DNA from: Adenophora triphylla var. japonica
Taxonomy: Eukaryota; Streptophyta; Magnoliopsida; Asterales; Campanulaceae
Reading direction: 5' to 3'
Assembly: GCA_022495995.1 (NCBI GenBank)
Contig: JAFEMH010002096.1
Coordinates: 186,001 to 250,000 of the forward strand
DNA: 64,000 nt
Each line of letters opens with the position of its first letter. Positions within the stretch are counted from its first letter, which is position 1. This document shows positions 54,250-64,000 of the stretch, in pieces. The position numbers were made by a program, and so were the translations under genes. The notes beneath the pieces are model-generated. The model did no database searches and had not been told where the DNA came from. It saw only the letters and a program-made list of their open reading frames with translations.

Positions 54250-54830
54250 TATGTAATACTTACTGCTTCCTAATTAATTATTTTTTACTTTAGATGATTT
54301 TGTTTCATAACAACTGAAATCTACGTAATACAATTTTATAACTTATTTATTTTTACTTTCTACAGAATTTATTTTTATAAGTAGTTGAATCTCATTGGTT
54401 ATATGTAAAACTATATGGCATACTATTGAAGAAATCTATGTAATACTATTTCATGGATTTCACCTTAAAACTGCACGCGTTTGACAAGTTAAATATTGTA
54501 AATCTGTTTTAATAAGGCCTCATTTCAAATTTAAAAATAAAATCATTTCTCTATAGGCAAAAATTTTATTGTAATTTCAAATATTATGTAAGAATGATAT
54601 TATCATCATCATGTGTTTTTAAATTTTTTGAACCAAAACATAAATGTTACCTTTTATTTATTTACTTATTTATCTATTTTATATTTTTTAATCGAAAAGG
54701 GCAAAGGCCCCAAAATTTTATTAATAGAATAAGCAATAAAGTAAAGTACATTGAGGGGGATATAAAACCTTACCTCAAAAATAAAAGAAAAGAGAAAAAC
54801 AAGCAACGAGATTATCTTCATTTACCCATT
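54247..54830. other. AT-rich intergenic sequence
   Basis: No gene is visible. From about 54640 there is T-rich sequence followed by gggcaaaggccccaaaattttattaat, a repetitive-looking phrase of the kind found in many plant intergenic repeats. No boundaries could be set. Confidence 0.45.
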
Positions 54831-54848
54831 CATCTTGAATCCAACTTT

Positions 54849-54998
54849 TTTTTTAACTACTCACACACACACACAGAAGCGCCTAGAAAATAAATCCTAG
54901 AGAGAGAAAGTCTTCCCTCTAACTTCTAGGGGGGATCGAACTCATGACCTCCAGGTTGGAAGCCATGAGCTCTAGCCAGCAGGTCAAATCACCATGTG
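54849..54998 (-). mobile_element. tRNA-derived SINE (about 150 bp)
   Basis: An 18-bp perfect direct repeat catcttgaatccaacttt flanks the insert (54831-54848 and 54999-55016). On the minus strand the insert starts CACATGGTGATTTG, has an A-box-like TGGCTAGAGCTCATGG and a B box GAGTTCGATCC (rc near 54930), and ends in (GT)n and an A-run. The long TSD, Pol III boxes and A-tail are diagnostic of SINE retroposition by LINE machinery. Confidence 0.88.
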
Positions 54999-55016
54999 CA
55001 TCTTGAATCCAACTTT

Positions 55017-55560
55017 GAAAGAAAGGCTTATGTATATCCTGGATGGACTCCTAGGGAAGTTGGGCCCTAGGCCGGGGCCCTGGCCGCCCCCCTTATGGGT
55101 CGGGCCTGATGGTAATACTAATATTAGAAACTGATCTTTCATAGCAGTGTTGCTATTATAAGGATATGTGAGGTAAGAATTGAAATTGACTGATTGCATA
55201 CCCTTTTATGCAGTAAGAATGGTAATACTTGAGCTAGTTGTTGTTGACTTTAAGTTACTCAATTACATACCGGCTAGCTAAACTCCTCTGACCTCTGTCA
55301 AACTTGCTGCTGACTGCAATAGCTTAACTGTTTCGTTTCTTTTATAGGAAATTTAGCAACTTTCTCAAGGAAATTATTTTCATTGCTAGGCATTAGTACC
55401 AGATGCATGAAGGCAAATATCTCTTTCACAAAAATACTAGTATTAGAATGACTGAATAAGGTTTTCATTTGCATTAACAAAGGAATTCACCCAAAACCAA
55501 ATCAAATTATTTAAAAGATAAGCTCCTTGTGAAATAAGTCAACTCAAGCAATTGCCAGAA
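55017..55560. other. Intergenic sequence without recognised genes
   Basis: It contains a GC-rich palindromic phrase (gggccctaggccggggccctgg, about 55060-55082) and otherwise AT-rich DNA. No coding or RNA gene was seen. Confidence 0.45.
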
Positions 55561-55883
55561 CTCGGAAATTTGGTTTTAGCCTATAACCTATTGTCAAAGA
55601 TGGTATGTTCAAGTATCAGATGATTGTGAAAATTAACTATGTCTCGGTTGTTAGAAAAGATAGCCAGAAATCGGGCCATATGAAGATCCGAAAGGTTATA
55701 ACAAAACAACGAAGGAGGAGAGAAGGGTATCCTTAGTTCACAAAATAGATAAGAGAACCATCGGAGCTCCTCAGTGGTGATAGTCAAAGCCCGATACTCA
55801 GCTTCACTACTAGACCGTGAAACGGTAGATTGTTTCTTTGCCGTCCAAGAAACGATATTTGGTCCAATGAAGATGTAAGAACC
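55561..55883 (-). pseudogene. Copia RNase H fragment of another family
   Basis: The minus strand reads FIGPNIVSWTAKKQSTVSRS, then SSEAEYRALTITTEELRWFS, the third block of copia RNase H with its catalytic Glu. CYNLSDLHMA and NFHNHLILEHTIF follow, a changed version of the CDN-SA--LA--P--H-RTKHIE block. The AEYRAL type differs from the Sirevirus-like AEYIAA of families B and C. The fragment is cut at 55883 by the C2 LTR, so C2 inserted into or next to an older copia copy. Confidence 0.8.
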
Positions 55884-57010
55884 TGAAAGGTCCTGTTTAC
55901 TTTAATTAGATTGGAAGGTTAGACAGTAAAGCTTTGACAGCTGAGGTGAAATCTTAGCTGTCAGATATTAACTGGATTCAAAAGCAAGTGTTAAATGTGT
56001 AGCGGAATAAAAGTATTGAAATAATGTAAAGACTGGTGAATGGTGTAAGTGTGTGTAGATGTGTGTGTGTGTTTTGTGATAATACCAAATGAACACAAGG
56101 AATTTTAAGGTGGTTCAGAGATCACTCCTCTTACGTCCACCCTCACTGTCAATCTTGACAAGTGAGATCAATCCACTTAAATCTAGTTCCCGTTAAAATT
56201 TACAAAGGATTGGATAGGCAAGTTCCTTGAACTTCCTCTTCCTAATTAGTACAGTCAATTAGGGATTATGCTCTATACTTGAGCAAGGTACAATACCCAC
56301 TTAAAGTCAGTCTTAAATTGTTTTACAAATTAGTTTATACACCTGAGGTCAGTTACAAGTGTCTCAAAGATGTTTTGATTGTTGGTTGCAGGTTGAGAAG
56401 GGTTGAAGGTAAGGTTGTAAAGGTTGTGTGTGTTAGGGGTGGTGTTTCTTCAGTCTTGGATGACTCCTTTTATAGGCTTGGATATAGCCGTTGGAGGGGA
56501 CAAGGAGAAGGAAGTAAATGCATGTTTGGAGTTGCATTTAGAGCCTTTGTTGACTGAATAATGACATAGCTGGAATCTGCAACCATGGATGTGATCTTCA
56601 TGGAGATGAGCTGGCAGCATCAGATGAGAGAGATTGGGCAAGGCACATCTTGATCATCACATAAGTACATCACTGTTGTTTGTTTGCTGAAGATCATAGC
56701 TGTCAGAGGGATGAAACCTTTGCTGTTTGAGAACCTTAGCTGTCAGAGCTAAGTCTTTGATCTAGATGGTTTAGGCAATATGTAATGATCCATATGTAAA
56801 TAAATACATTAATATATATGATTGGTCTTGAGTTAGATCATTGAAGCTTGGTTAAATCATTGCTGTCCAGTTGATATATAAGATGTGCAGTTTGAGTTAT
56901 GGGCTTAGCTGTCCAAAGTCATATGTTATCTTGGCTGTCAGATAACATATGATATATTTCTTTGTCAAAACCTTTTATAACTATGTGGCTTACATAGTTA
57001 GGTCCTAACA
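55884..57010 (-). repeat. C2 3' LTR
   Basis: This LTR of 1,127 bp runs TGAAAGGTCC...GGTCCTAACA on the + strand, with TATA box CTATAAAAGG (rc of 56466-56475). It has four exact TAGCTGTC words and the same length as 25647-26773. Confidence 0.92.
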
Positions 57011-57026
57011 ATTTCCCCCTTTTTGG
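57011..57026 (-). promoter_or_regulatory. C2 polypurine tract
   Basis: The minus strand reads CCAAAAAGGGGGAAAT next to the LTR start TGTTAGGACC. Confidence 0.87.
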
Positions 57027-57223
57027 CAAAGTAATATATCTAATAAAGATATAACCTGCAAGATACTCATGAATTGAATATACCAATGAAGATGAAAATC
57101 AATCTTCTTGATTCAATCATAAGAGTTTTAAAACAAAATATATTATTCAAAATAAACATTGTTTTTAAAGCAGGAAATAAAGGTAGGGTTTAAAAATACT
57201 TATCCACAAAAAAGAAAAATTTC

Positions 57224-60200
57224 CTAATCAGAAAATTCATCTCTTTCTCTTCTGGCTTCAAGGATCTCAGCTATTTATGTTAGCAACACCTTTTTCATCT
57301 TCTCATCAACACCTCTGTAATACATTTCAATGTTCCATTCCTAGCTCATCTCATCATCATAGGTGAAGGTTTGGTCTTGCCTCTCCTTGAGAACAGCTTT
57401 GTATAGAGGCTCTTCATCATCTTTCAATCTCAGATTACCCCATTTGGGAGCCTTCTTTGGTTTTGAGCTTTGACCTCTAGTTCTTGCAAATAGGTTAGAG
57501 AAGAAGGGATTTGTTTGTAGAGAGATGGGTTGTTGAGCTGGATGTTGAGGAGGATTTGTTGAGACAGTGAGAACAGTAGAGGTTGAAAACTGATGTTGTT
57601 TCATCACAGGAGCATCATCTTCATCATCACTTGACACAATCACATTAGGAGCAGCACCAAAGGCTCTCTTTCCCAGGTTAACAGCTTCTTCATCAGATTC
57701 AATACTCTTTCCTTTGGATGCCATCCTTTCAGACTTGGAAACAGTTGAGACTTCCAACATGTGTCTCATTTTGGTTATCATTGACCTAGTGAATCTTTGC
57801 ATATTTGAGATGGTCACATGGTAAGGAGGCACATAGGTTGAAGGGTTAAAGGTTGGAGGAAGTTTGGATTGGAGAGATCTGGTGTTTAGGGGGATGAAAG
57901 AAGGAGGTACTGAAGAAGTAGGAGGAAACATAGCTGTCAGGCTAGGCTTTGCAATGACAGCCATGATTTTGGCTTTATTGAGAAGGATTCTCCAGTACAT
58001 CTCTTTGACAAGCTCAATGCAAAGGGCATAAACCAGGGATGAAGGCATATAGATGCATTCATTGATATTGGAAGAGAGAAGCTGGGAGAACAAAATTTCC
58101 CAATCAATGATGGTTGAAATGTCCATGAAGTTTGGTAGTCTGGGGGCTTTATGAAAGAAAGAGTTTGGGAGAGCTATTCTGTACTTCTTCCATTCCTCAT
58201 GGGAAAACATAATGAGGTCACACCTATTCCTTGTATGAATCATAATGGAATTTTTGCTTAACAGCCAAGGATTGGGGATTAAGCTGGGATTGGCAATCTC
58301 AGGAAAGTGGGTAATCTCCTTCAATCTTTGGTGGGCAGCCATAATAGAGGGGAAGGAAAAGTCAATATCACAATCCAAAATCCAAGGTTCACAGGTTGGA
58401 AGGATTTCAGTATCCAGATTAGAGTCATGTGATTCTTGGGTTTCAGTGGCTTCAACAGGTTTGGGTTAGGCTTCAGAATCAGGGGTAGGATCAGGTGTTT
58501 CTTGGGTTTGAACAGGCTCAACAGGTTTGGATTGAGGTTCAGGTTCAGGCATGATAGCTTTCTTAGCCATATCTCTGGTTTTGATTAAATCCAGGGCTTT
58601 TTGAACATCTTCCTCATTTAACAGGGATCTTAAGTAATGAAGAACAGCAGGGGCTTGAAATGGGTGAGGAATGACCGGAGAAAGGGATAGTTATTAGAAT
58701 GGGAGAATGAGGACTGCTGTTCCCCCATAACTGAGGCTCACCTTTTTCAGAGCCAGGGCTATTCCCCCTTTATTTTTCAACACTAGGCTCATTTGGACTA
58801 ATGTTGGAAGGGTTGAGATTGAGGATGCCTTGAGCTACAGAATCATGTGGTGAACTGGATTGGTCTTTAGATGAGGAGGGTTGAGGTGTGTTTGGTTTCA
58901 ACTTTTTGGATGGGGGAGCATCTTTATCTGATTTTCTCTTCCTAGAGAAGGTATTGAGAGTAAGAGTGGGGGTAGAGATTACCTTAGATGGGGTTTCAGC
59001 AACTGAAGAAACCTTAGCTGTCAGAGTAGAGGCTACCATAGCTGTCCCAGATGACTGTCCAACCTTGGCTGTTCTCACTTCCATCAGAGACTCAGCAACA
59101 GCTCTTCTCATGTTCTCATCATGCTCATCATCATCACTTTCTTCCTCTTCACCAGCATACTCATCAATAGCTTTGAAGATGGGATCTGATTGTGTTTCTT
59201 CACTGTCAGCTTGTTCTTCATCAATCTTCTTTCCTTTGTCTGTAACTTGAGCCATTTCTTGCTCAACAGTTTGCTCTACCTCTTCTTGTACTTTCTTTCC
59301 TTTGCTAAGTTTCTTTCCTTTTCCAGTTCTCTTCATCTTTGCTTGGCTTATTCTCCTCTTGATTTTGCTAGGAGTGGTCTCTTGAGCTCTTTCTCTTATT
59401 ACTACACATGTGTCATGCTTCCTTTTTGATCTCTTGTCATTGATCATGTGACCCAATGACTTACACATTCTCATGTCATTTCCATCTTTCTCTATCAGTC
59501 TCAGAGTTGCTGCCTCAAGATTTTCAGAGCTGTCCCCAAATTCTACCTTTTTCTTCCCTTTGAGTCTGAATGTGCTTGAGTTAAAACTCCTGGTTTGCAT
59601 AAGAGGGGAGGATTTAAGCCAAACCTTTTTAAGGGGAGGGTTCAACTTAGGGATTAAGTGGTGTAGGATTCCACTCATGAATCTGAAATTATTCATTCTT
59701 GGGGTTTGCTTCTTAAATTTCCAAGGAGTGGGTGAGGTAGCTAGTTGAAAATTGTGTAGTAGGGCAACACTCCAATTGACATCCTTAGCTATCAAGCTCA
59801 AGCCTTGCTTCCACTCATTTGGACTGATTTGGTCCAAATATGATTGCTTTCCTTCAAATCCCTTGATAACAACATCCATCAGGGTTGATTTAAACAAATC
59901 AAGGGTTCCCTTTTTGATGGGTTTGTTCTGTTCTACAAGGTAGTTGCAGCTGGGTTTATTGAAGAATTTCTTGTAGAACATGTCTAATGCACAGTCCTTT
60001 ATGTCCCAAAGGTTGCTCCTTGTTCCATTTCATATAGGAATGTTGTAGACTTCAGAAACCAATTTGGGAGACACAAGAATCTCAGTTCCTTCAATGTTGA
60101 TCCTTATTGATCCATCATCAAGTCTCTGTCCAGCCATGTACATTTCTCTACATAGATTCTCATAGATGGGGGGTTGAGCTTCCATCATTTTGCAGAGGTT

Positions 60201-60293
60201 GTTGGACTCAAGAAGTTCTTTAATAAGAGCTCCAACTTCATGGTTGTAGAAGTCAGGTTTGATAAAGTACCCATGTGCTTCAGGGTAAGACAT
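57224..60293 (-). pseudogene. C2 sense accessory gene (broken)
   Basis: The ATG at 60293 reads MSYPEAHGYFIKPDF. A TGA near 60027 (ATATGA where C1 has ATAAGA) ends the first 89 codons. The frame then runs 403 codons from 59981 to a stop at 58770, and the C-terminal 345 codons lie at 58378-57341 with a further stop near 57340. Homologous over its whole length to 32704-35764. Each of the three copies is disabled by different mutations, so the gene was intact in their ancestors. A GKRAFGAAPN segment present here and in C0 is deleted from C1 (near 35340). Confidence 0.78.
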
Positions 60294-60802
60294 TTTGAAA
60301 GAACAGAGGTTTAGGGTTTGCAAAGGTATAGTGATTTAGAGAGGGAGATTTGAAGGGTGAAGAATGTTTGATTGAAGAGGGATTGATTTCGCAATGTTAA
60401 TATGTTAATGAGGAGGAGATTTGAGAGGCTTAACGGCTAAGACGTGGGTTAGTGCAATGGTTTAAAAAGACCATTTAAGGGAGTGACTATTCATGAACAG
60501 TGTTATTTGTCCCCCACTCATTACTTGAGCAATAACTTCCCATAAAACATGGGAGTTATTTTCGTACACAAAGACGAAATTTCAGAGGGAATAAATCAGA
60601 GAAGTTAATAGATATGTGTTAGTGGCAAGTTCCAAAACTTCCTCGATTTGGCAAGAACTACATTCATGGCTATCAGACTTGAAGACCAGCCAAGCCTATT
60701 TTGAATGATTATTGCCACTAATTTGACAAAACCTAAATTTGTCTATAAAAGGAAATGGTTCAGATGATGAAACTTACTAAATTCATTTCATTAGTATAGC
60801 AA
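60294..60802. promoter_or_regulatory. Divergent promoter region of C2 accessory genes
   Basis: About 510 bp lie between the two ATGs. The antisense-gene TATA box TCTATAAAAGG is at 60742-60752, 51 bp before ATG 60803. The central palindrome is ctattcatgaacag (60487-60500; one mismatch from the perfect form). Overall it is strongly conserved with C0 and C1. Confidence 0.6.
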
Positions 60803-61789
60803 ATGGGAAGATTGGTTTCAATGTGTAGTCCAAGTAAAATGGCTAAAACAGCAAAAAAACTTGTCTTTCAAAGTCCAAGGGTGGATGAGACTAGAGAGGA
60901 AAGGTTTGAGAGAGAATTTTTGTCATATAGAATCCAAACTGATAATGGTTTGGAACAGGAAGTGGATCAATTGCCAAATGATAATCCACATAAGGAAGAT
61001 GAGTTGAGAGAGAGAGAGTTTAGAAAGAAGTTTTGGGAGGTGGAGAGACTAGCACTGTTGGAGGGTGAGAGAAACAGGTTAAGGGAGATAGCTAGGAACA
61101 AGGGTAAAGCTAAGATGGTTGGTGATAGGCAAAATGATCTGACAGCTAAGGTTAAGCTGTCAAGAAAAGGGAAGGAAGGTGAATCAAGTAGGCAGGTTGA
61201 GGTAGGTGCAGAGAAAGTCAGCACATTTGGGGAGCTTGTGAAGCTTGACAGCAATGAAAGGATTAAGATTGACACACAAATTGGTCAACCTGATTTCTTA
61301 GCTGTCAAGAAGTTCACAGCTGTAACCAGAGATTCACTCACTCTTAGTCAAACAGTTCTTGAGGGAACTGGAGACAACTTTGCAGGTGTGCAAAGTTCTC
61401 CTTCCAAGGCTTATATGAAATTGTTCTCTCAGTTTCTCAAGTGTTTGAGTCCAGCAGCTCTGAATGGTGATAAAGATGAAGGTCCTCAGTCTGATCAAGC
61501 TATCATTGCACAGGCAAGTGCAAACTCTTTAGGTACTTTCAGCTTTATCTCACCACTCAGTGAGTATCCTCCTTATAATGCAGTGGAGGAATGGTGGCCA
61601 AGGAGGGTGTGTCCTTCTTTGCAATTCTCAACCACAGCTATTGATCCTTTTATGGAAAGGCACCCTGTATGGCTAGAGAGGTATGGGGACTTCAAAGAGA
61701 ATGCATATCAAGCTCCAGATATTATCTCTAGTGATAATGGATGTGGAGATGATTACTTCCAAGATCAGCTATGGAATAGTCAAGATTGA
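60803..61789 (+). CDS. Family-C antisense gene (328 aa), intact copy in C2
   Basis: This uninterrupted 328-codon ORF is on the + strand, opposite to the C2 retroelement genes. It begins MGRLVSMCSPSKMAKTAKKL and ends DDYFQDQLWNSQD. It is colinear with the C0 protein with scattered substitutions and no indels: a charged coiled-coil-like region (residues about 28-100), a basic segment (KVKLSRKGKEGESSRQ), and a C-terminal Trp-rich block (VEEWWPRRVCPSL, HPVWLERYGDF). Two family words lie inside it (61141 and 61299), read as L-T-A-K and L-A-V-K. Its own TATA box lies just upstream. No homologous family is recognised and the function is unknown. Antisense accessory ORFs are known in some plant LTR elements, such as the Grande group, but I cannot link this one to them. 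Confidence 0.75.
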   Translation: MGRLVSMCSPSKMAKTAKKLVFQSPRVDETREERFEREFLSYRIQTDNGLEQEVDQLPNDNPHKEDELREREFRKKFWEVERLALLEGERNRLREIARNKGKAKMVGDRQNDLTAKVKLSRKGKEGESSRQVEVGAEKVSTFGELVKLDSNERIKIDTQIGQPDFLAVKKFTAVTRDSLTLSQTVLEGTGDNFAGVQSSPSKAYMKLFSQFLKCLSPAALNGDKDEGPQSDQAIIAQASANSLGTFSFISPLSEYPPYNAVEEWWPRRVCPSLQFSTTAIDPFMERHPVWLERYGDFKENAYQAPDIISSDNGCGDDYFQDQLWNSQD

Positions 61790-62038
61790 CAATCCTTAGC
61801 TGTCAAAGCATTCAGGAGGGCTAATTGTGATGAGAAGGAGGATAGTGAAGCTTTTGATAAGGGAATTTGTGTTTGTGTTTGATGTTTTGTGTTTTGAAGA
61901 TTGGATGTATGGTAGGAGTGTGTTTTGGTTTGATGTTTTAAGAAGGGTTTAGGATAGGATAATGGTTAGCTGTCAGATTCCACAATGTTGACAGCAGCCA
62001 TAGGTAATGTTTTTCCTTGTTATCAATGAAAGATCTTT

Positions 62039-62760
62039 TATTTTGGCAAGTTAATCATTCCTAACATTGCTCTTAGCATTTCAAATCTCTTTTCATCCAT
62101 GTTTTTTGTTAGGATGTCAGAGACATTATCTTCAGTGCAAACTTTTGCCAAGTTAATATTTCCCTTTTCTACATGGTCTCTGATGAAGTGATGCCTAACT
62201 TCAATGTGCTTGGTCTTGGAATGTTGAACTGGATTTTATGTCATGGAAATAGTGCTAGAAATGTCACAGAAGATGGGAATATTTGACAAGTCCGTCCCAA
62301 AGTCTTGAAGTTGACTTTTAAGATAGAGAATTTGAGGGCAGCACAAGCCTGCAGCAATATACTCAGCCTCAGCTGTTGAGATAGCTACTGAGGTTTGCTT
62401 TTTGCTTGACCTTGAGATGATTCTTGATCCAATAAACTGGCATCCACCAGTTGTGGATTTTCTATCTAGATTGCATCCAGCATAGTCTGAGTCAGTGAAT
62501 CCAATTAGAGAGAATAGGGATTCAGTGGGATACCACAAACCATAATCAGGTGTTCCTTTGAGATATCTCAAAATTCTCTTGACAGCAGAAAGATGAGATT
62601 CTTTGGGATTGGCTTGAAATCTTGCACAAAGGCAAACACTAAACATGATATCAGGTCTTGAAGCTGTCACATATAGGAGTGATCCAATGTAACTTCTATA
62701 AAGGGTTGGATTCACACTCTGGCCATCAGAATCAGCATGGAGTTTGGTTGTGGTTGACAA
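62039..62760 (-). pseudogene. C2 RT end and RNase H
   Basis: From 62760 the minus strand reads STTTKLHADSDGQSVNPTLY, the RT C-terminus. RNase H follows with FTDSDYAGC, DRKSTTGGCQF, AEAEYIAAGLCC and FCDISSTISMT (Asn to Ile beside the catalytic Asp). A stop then interrupts before NPVQHSKTKHIEVRHHF and the family end INLPK at about 62042. The RT palm domain is missing upstream, as in C1. Confidence 0.83.
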
Positions 62761-64000
62761 AGGGGAATTTGATGGCTAGATGAAGGTAAGCAGTCAGGTG
62801 CATCATAGCTGTCAGATTCACCTTTGCTGTTGAGTTGGGAATCTTGGCTGTCAGACACAATGGGATGAGTATTAGAGTTTTTGGGCACCATATAGGGAAG
62901 GGAAGGTGAGTTTTCTTCAGGATTGAGGTTTGAGGGGTCATGAACAGGAGATACCTCGGGTACATTGTCTTAATTCCCAACAGATTCATCAAAATCACAT
63001 AATTCAGTGTGACTTTGATCATTGTTTTCATCAAAGTCTATATGAATTGATTCTTCTACAACAAGTCTCCTTTTGTTGTAAACTCTATAGGCTTTGCTAG
63101 TGTTAGAGTATCCAAGGAAAATTCCTTCATCACTTTTGGAATCAAACTTATCAAGGTTGTTCTTCCCATTGTTGTGAATAAAACATCTACTTCCAAAACC
63201 ATGAAAGTATGAGATTGTTGGGACTCTACCATTCCATAGCTCATAGGGTGTTTTGGTGTGGAACTTGTTGATAAGGTTTTTATTCTGAACATATACAGCA
63301 GTGGTGACTGCTTCTCCCCAAAAGTACTTAGGGATGTTGTTTTCTGACAGTATAGATCTTGCTGCTTCACATATTGTTCTGTTTTTCCTTTCAGCAACTC
63401 CATTTTGCTGTGGAGTTCTAGGGGCAGAGAAGTTGTGCTCAATCCCTTTTTTATCACAGTATTCTTCAACACCTGTGTTTTCAAATTCCTTACCATGATC
63501 AGATCTGATTTTGATAATGGATAAACCCTATTGGTTTTGAATTTTTTTGAACAGTTTGACTAGTTGTTCCAATGTATCTCTTTTGGATTCAAGAAGGATG
63601 ATCCAAGTAAATCTAGTGTAGTCATCAACTACAACAAGAGAGTATCTCTTTCCACCAAGAGATCTGGTTCTGATAGGTCCAAAAAGATCCATCTGGAGTA
63701 ATTGAAGGGGTTTTGAGGTATCTAATCTGGTTTTAGCAGTGAAGGAGGTTTTCTTTTGCTTTTCACATTGACAAGCTTTGCACAATTTGTCCTTTTTGAA
63801 GGGTATTTTGGGTAGGCCTTTTACTAGGTTTGAGTTGGCTAGTTTGGAGATGCTTTTCAGGTTGAGGTGAGCCAATCTTTTGTGCCATAGCCATGACATA
63901 TCAGATTGACTGAAGGAGAGTAGGCAATGGGCATCTGAAGAATTCACAATTTCCAGGTTTAGACAGTAGAGGTTGCCTTTTCTGATTCCAGTGAGAATTG
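62761..64000 (-). pseudogene. C2 integrase, linker and pre-integrase segment, open at window end
   Basis: In minus-strand order from 64000: pre-integrase MSWLWHKRLAHLNLKSISKL, KLCKACQCEKQK (intact C-x2-C), LLQMDLFGPIRT and YSLVVVDDYTRFTW. A stop and frame change near 63530 follow, then the Glu block region (63400-63440) and KGIFLG-type C-terminal sequence near 63100. An acidic linker runs to 62761, with stops and a frame change. The linker joins RT residues directly, so RT is deleted. Confidence 0.82.

Larger units (their letters stand above)
18339..64000. repeat. Dispersed GACAGCTA/TAGCTGTC word, family C/E elements only
   Basis: By hand count about 40 exact copies occur, all inside family C/E sequence (about 27 kb in total). 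Chance predicts fewer than 1. Sites in C1 start at 25744, 25913, 25953, 26695 (LTR); 27150, 27618 (gag); 30016 (linker); 30748, 30918 (3' of pol); 31416, 31574 (antisense gene); 33951, 33975, 35140 (sense accessory gene); and 36075, 36244, 36284, 45424 (3' LTR). C2 repeats most of these, for example 55955, 56697, 56737, 56906, 57931, 59015, 59039, 61141, 61299, 61797, 61967 and 62806. E has 18371, 18389, 19420 and 19477. Near variants (gacagcca, gatagcta, gacagctt) are also common. Integrase and RNase H hold none of the exact words. None was found in A, B or D, or near the protease gene. Confidence 0.85.
55884..64000 (-). mobile_element. Element C2: family-C copia element, cut by the window end
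   Basis: From its 3' end: LTR (55884-57010), PPT, sense accessory gene (minus strand), divergent promoter region, antisense gene (plus strand), RNase H and RT end, then linker, integrase and pre-integrase to 64000. The layout mirrors C1, including the RT deletion junction. The MITE of C1 is absent. The 5' LTR, gag and protease lie beyond the window. The 5 bp before the LTR are GAACC (55879-55883). Confidence 0.88.

Noticed and set aside
54594..54893. 99-codon plus-strand ORF starting MILSSSCVFKFF
   Set aside because: Low-complexity T-rich and A-rich sequence running into the SINE; not a gene.

Overview
This window is a plant nuclear (probably eudicot) genomic region built almost entirely of nested LTR retrotransposons, with one intact host-like gene. 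Plant origin follows from Ty1/copia elements primed by initiator tRNA-Met, degenerate Tat-type Ty3/gypsy pol, a Stowaway MITE, a hAT-like MITE, a tRNA-derived SINE and a nepenthesin-type aspartic protease. There are no bacterial operons, rRNA or tRNA genes. Boundaries were read by eye from LTR pairs, target-site duplications (TSD), primer binding sites (PBS) and polypurine tracts (PPT).

Layout. 1-1584 and 17297-18338 are host flank carrying a possible broken gene, split by element A. Element A (1585-17296, + strand, TSD TCCTT) is a short non-autonomous LTR element, split in turn by element B. Element B (2357-16301, - strand, TSD GATAG) is a large Sirevirus-like copia element with 1.5-kb LTRs, gag, pol and a post-pol accessory gene that has its own TATA box and an apparent intron. 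18339-19806 is the 3' end of a minus-strand relative of family C (called E). It abuts a tandem pair of plus-strand family-C elements, C0 (19807-26773) and C1 (25647-45502), which share the middle LTR. The C1 3' LTR is split by element D (36409-44797, - strand), a coding-poor element with 1.6-kb LTRs and a 26-unit satellite. C1 also carries a Stowaway MITE. 45503-52422 holds decayed Tat-type pol, an inverted integrase scrap, a Tnt1-like gag/protease remnant and a hAT-like MITE. The aspartic protease gene is at 52617-53975 (-). A SINE and a copia RNase H scrap follow, then element C2 (55884 to the window end, - strand).

Most unusual content. Family C carries, after pol, a divergent pair of extra genes. 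One is a long sense accessory gene of about 1,020 codons. The other is a 328-codon gene on the opposite strand with its own TATA box, and it is intact in two of three copies. Families B and C are each also peppered with a short element-specific word: GCGGTT (AACCGC in element sense) about 68 times in B, and GACAGCTA/TAGCTGTC about 40 times across C/E. Both words are concentrated in LTRs and accessory regions and are sparse in the pol core. An element-encoded DNA-binding factor recognising its own dispersed sites, comparable in principle to VANC proteins of VANDAL transposons, is the hypothesis I consider most worth testing.

C1 and C2 share the same internal deletion of reverse transcriptase, so they look like amplified non-autonomous derivatives. 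C0 keeps the RT C-terminus and so points to an RT-bearing relative. The LTR pairs of A, B and D differ by under about 1% by eye, so these insertions are young.
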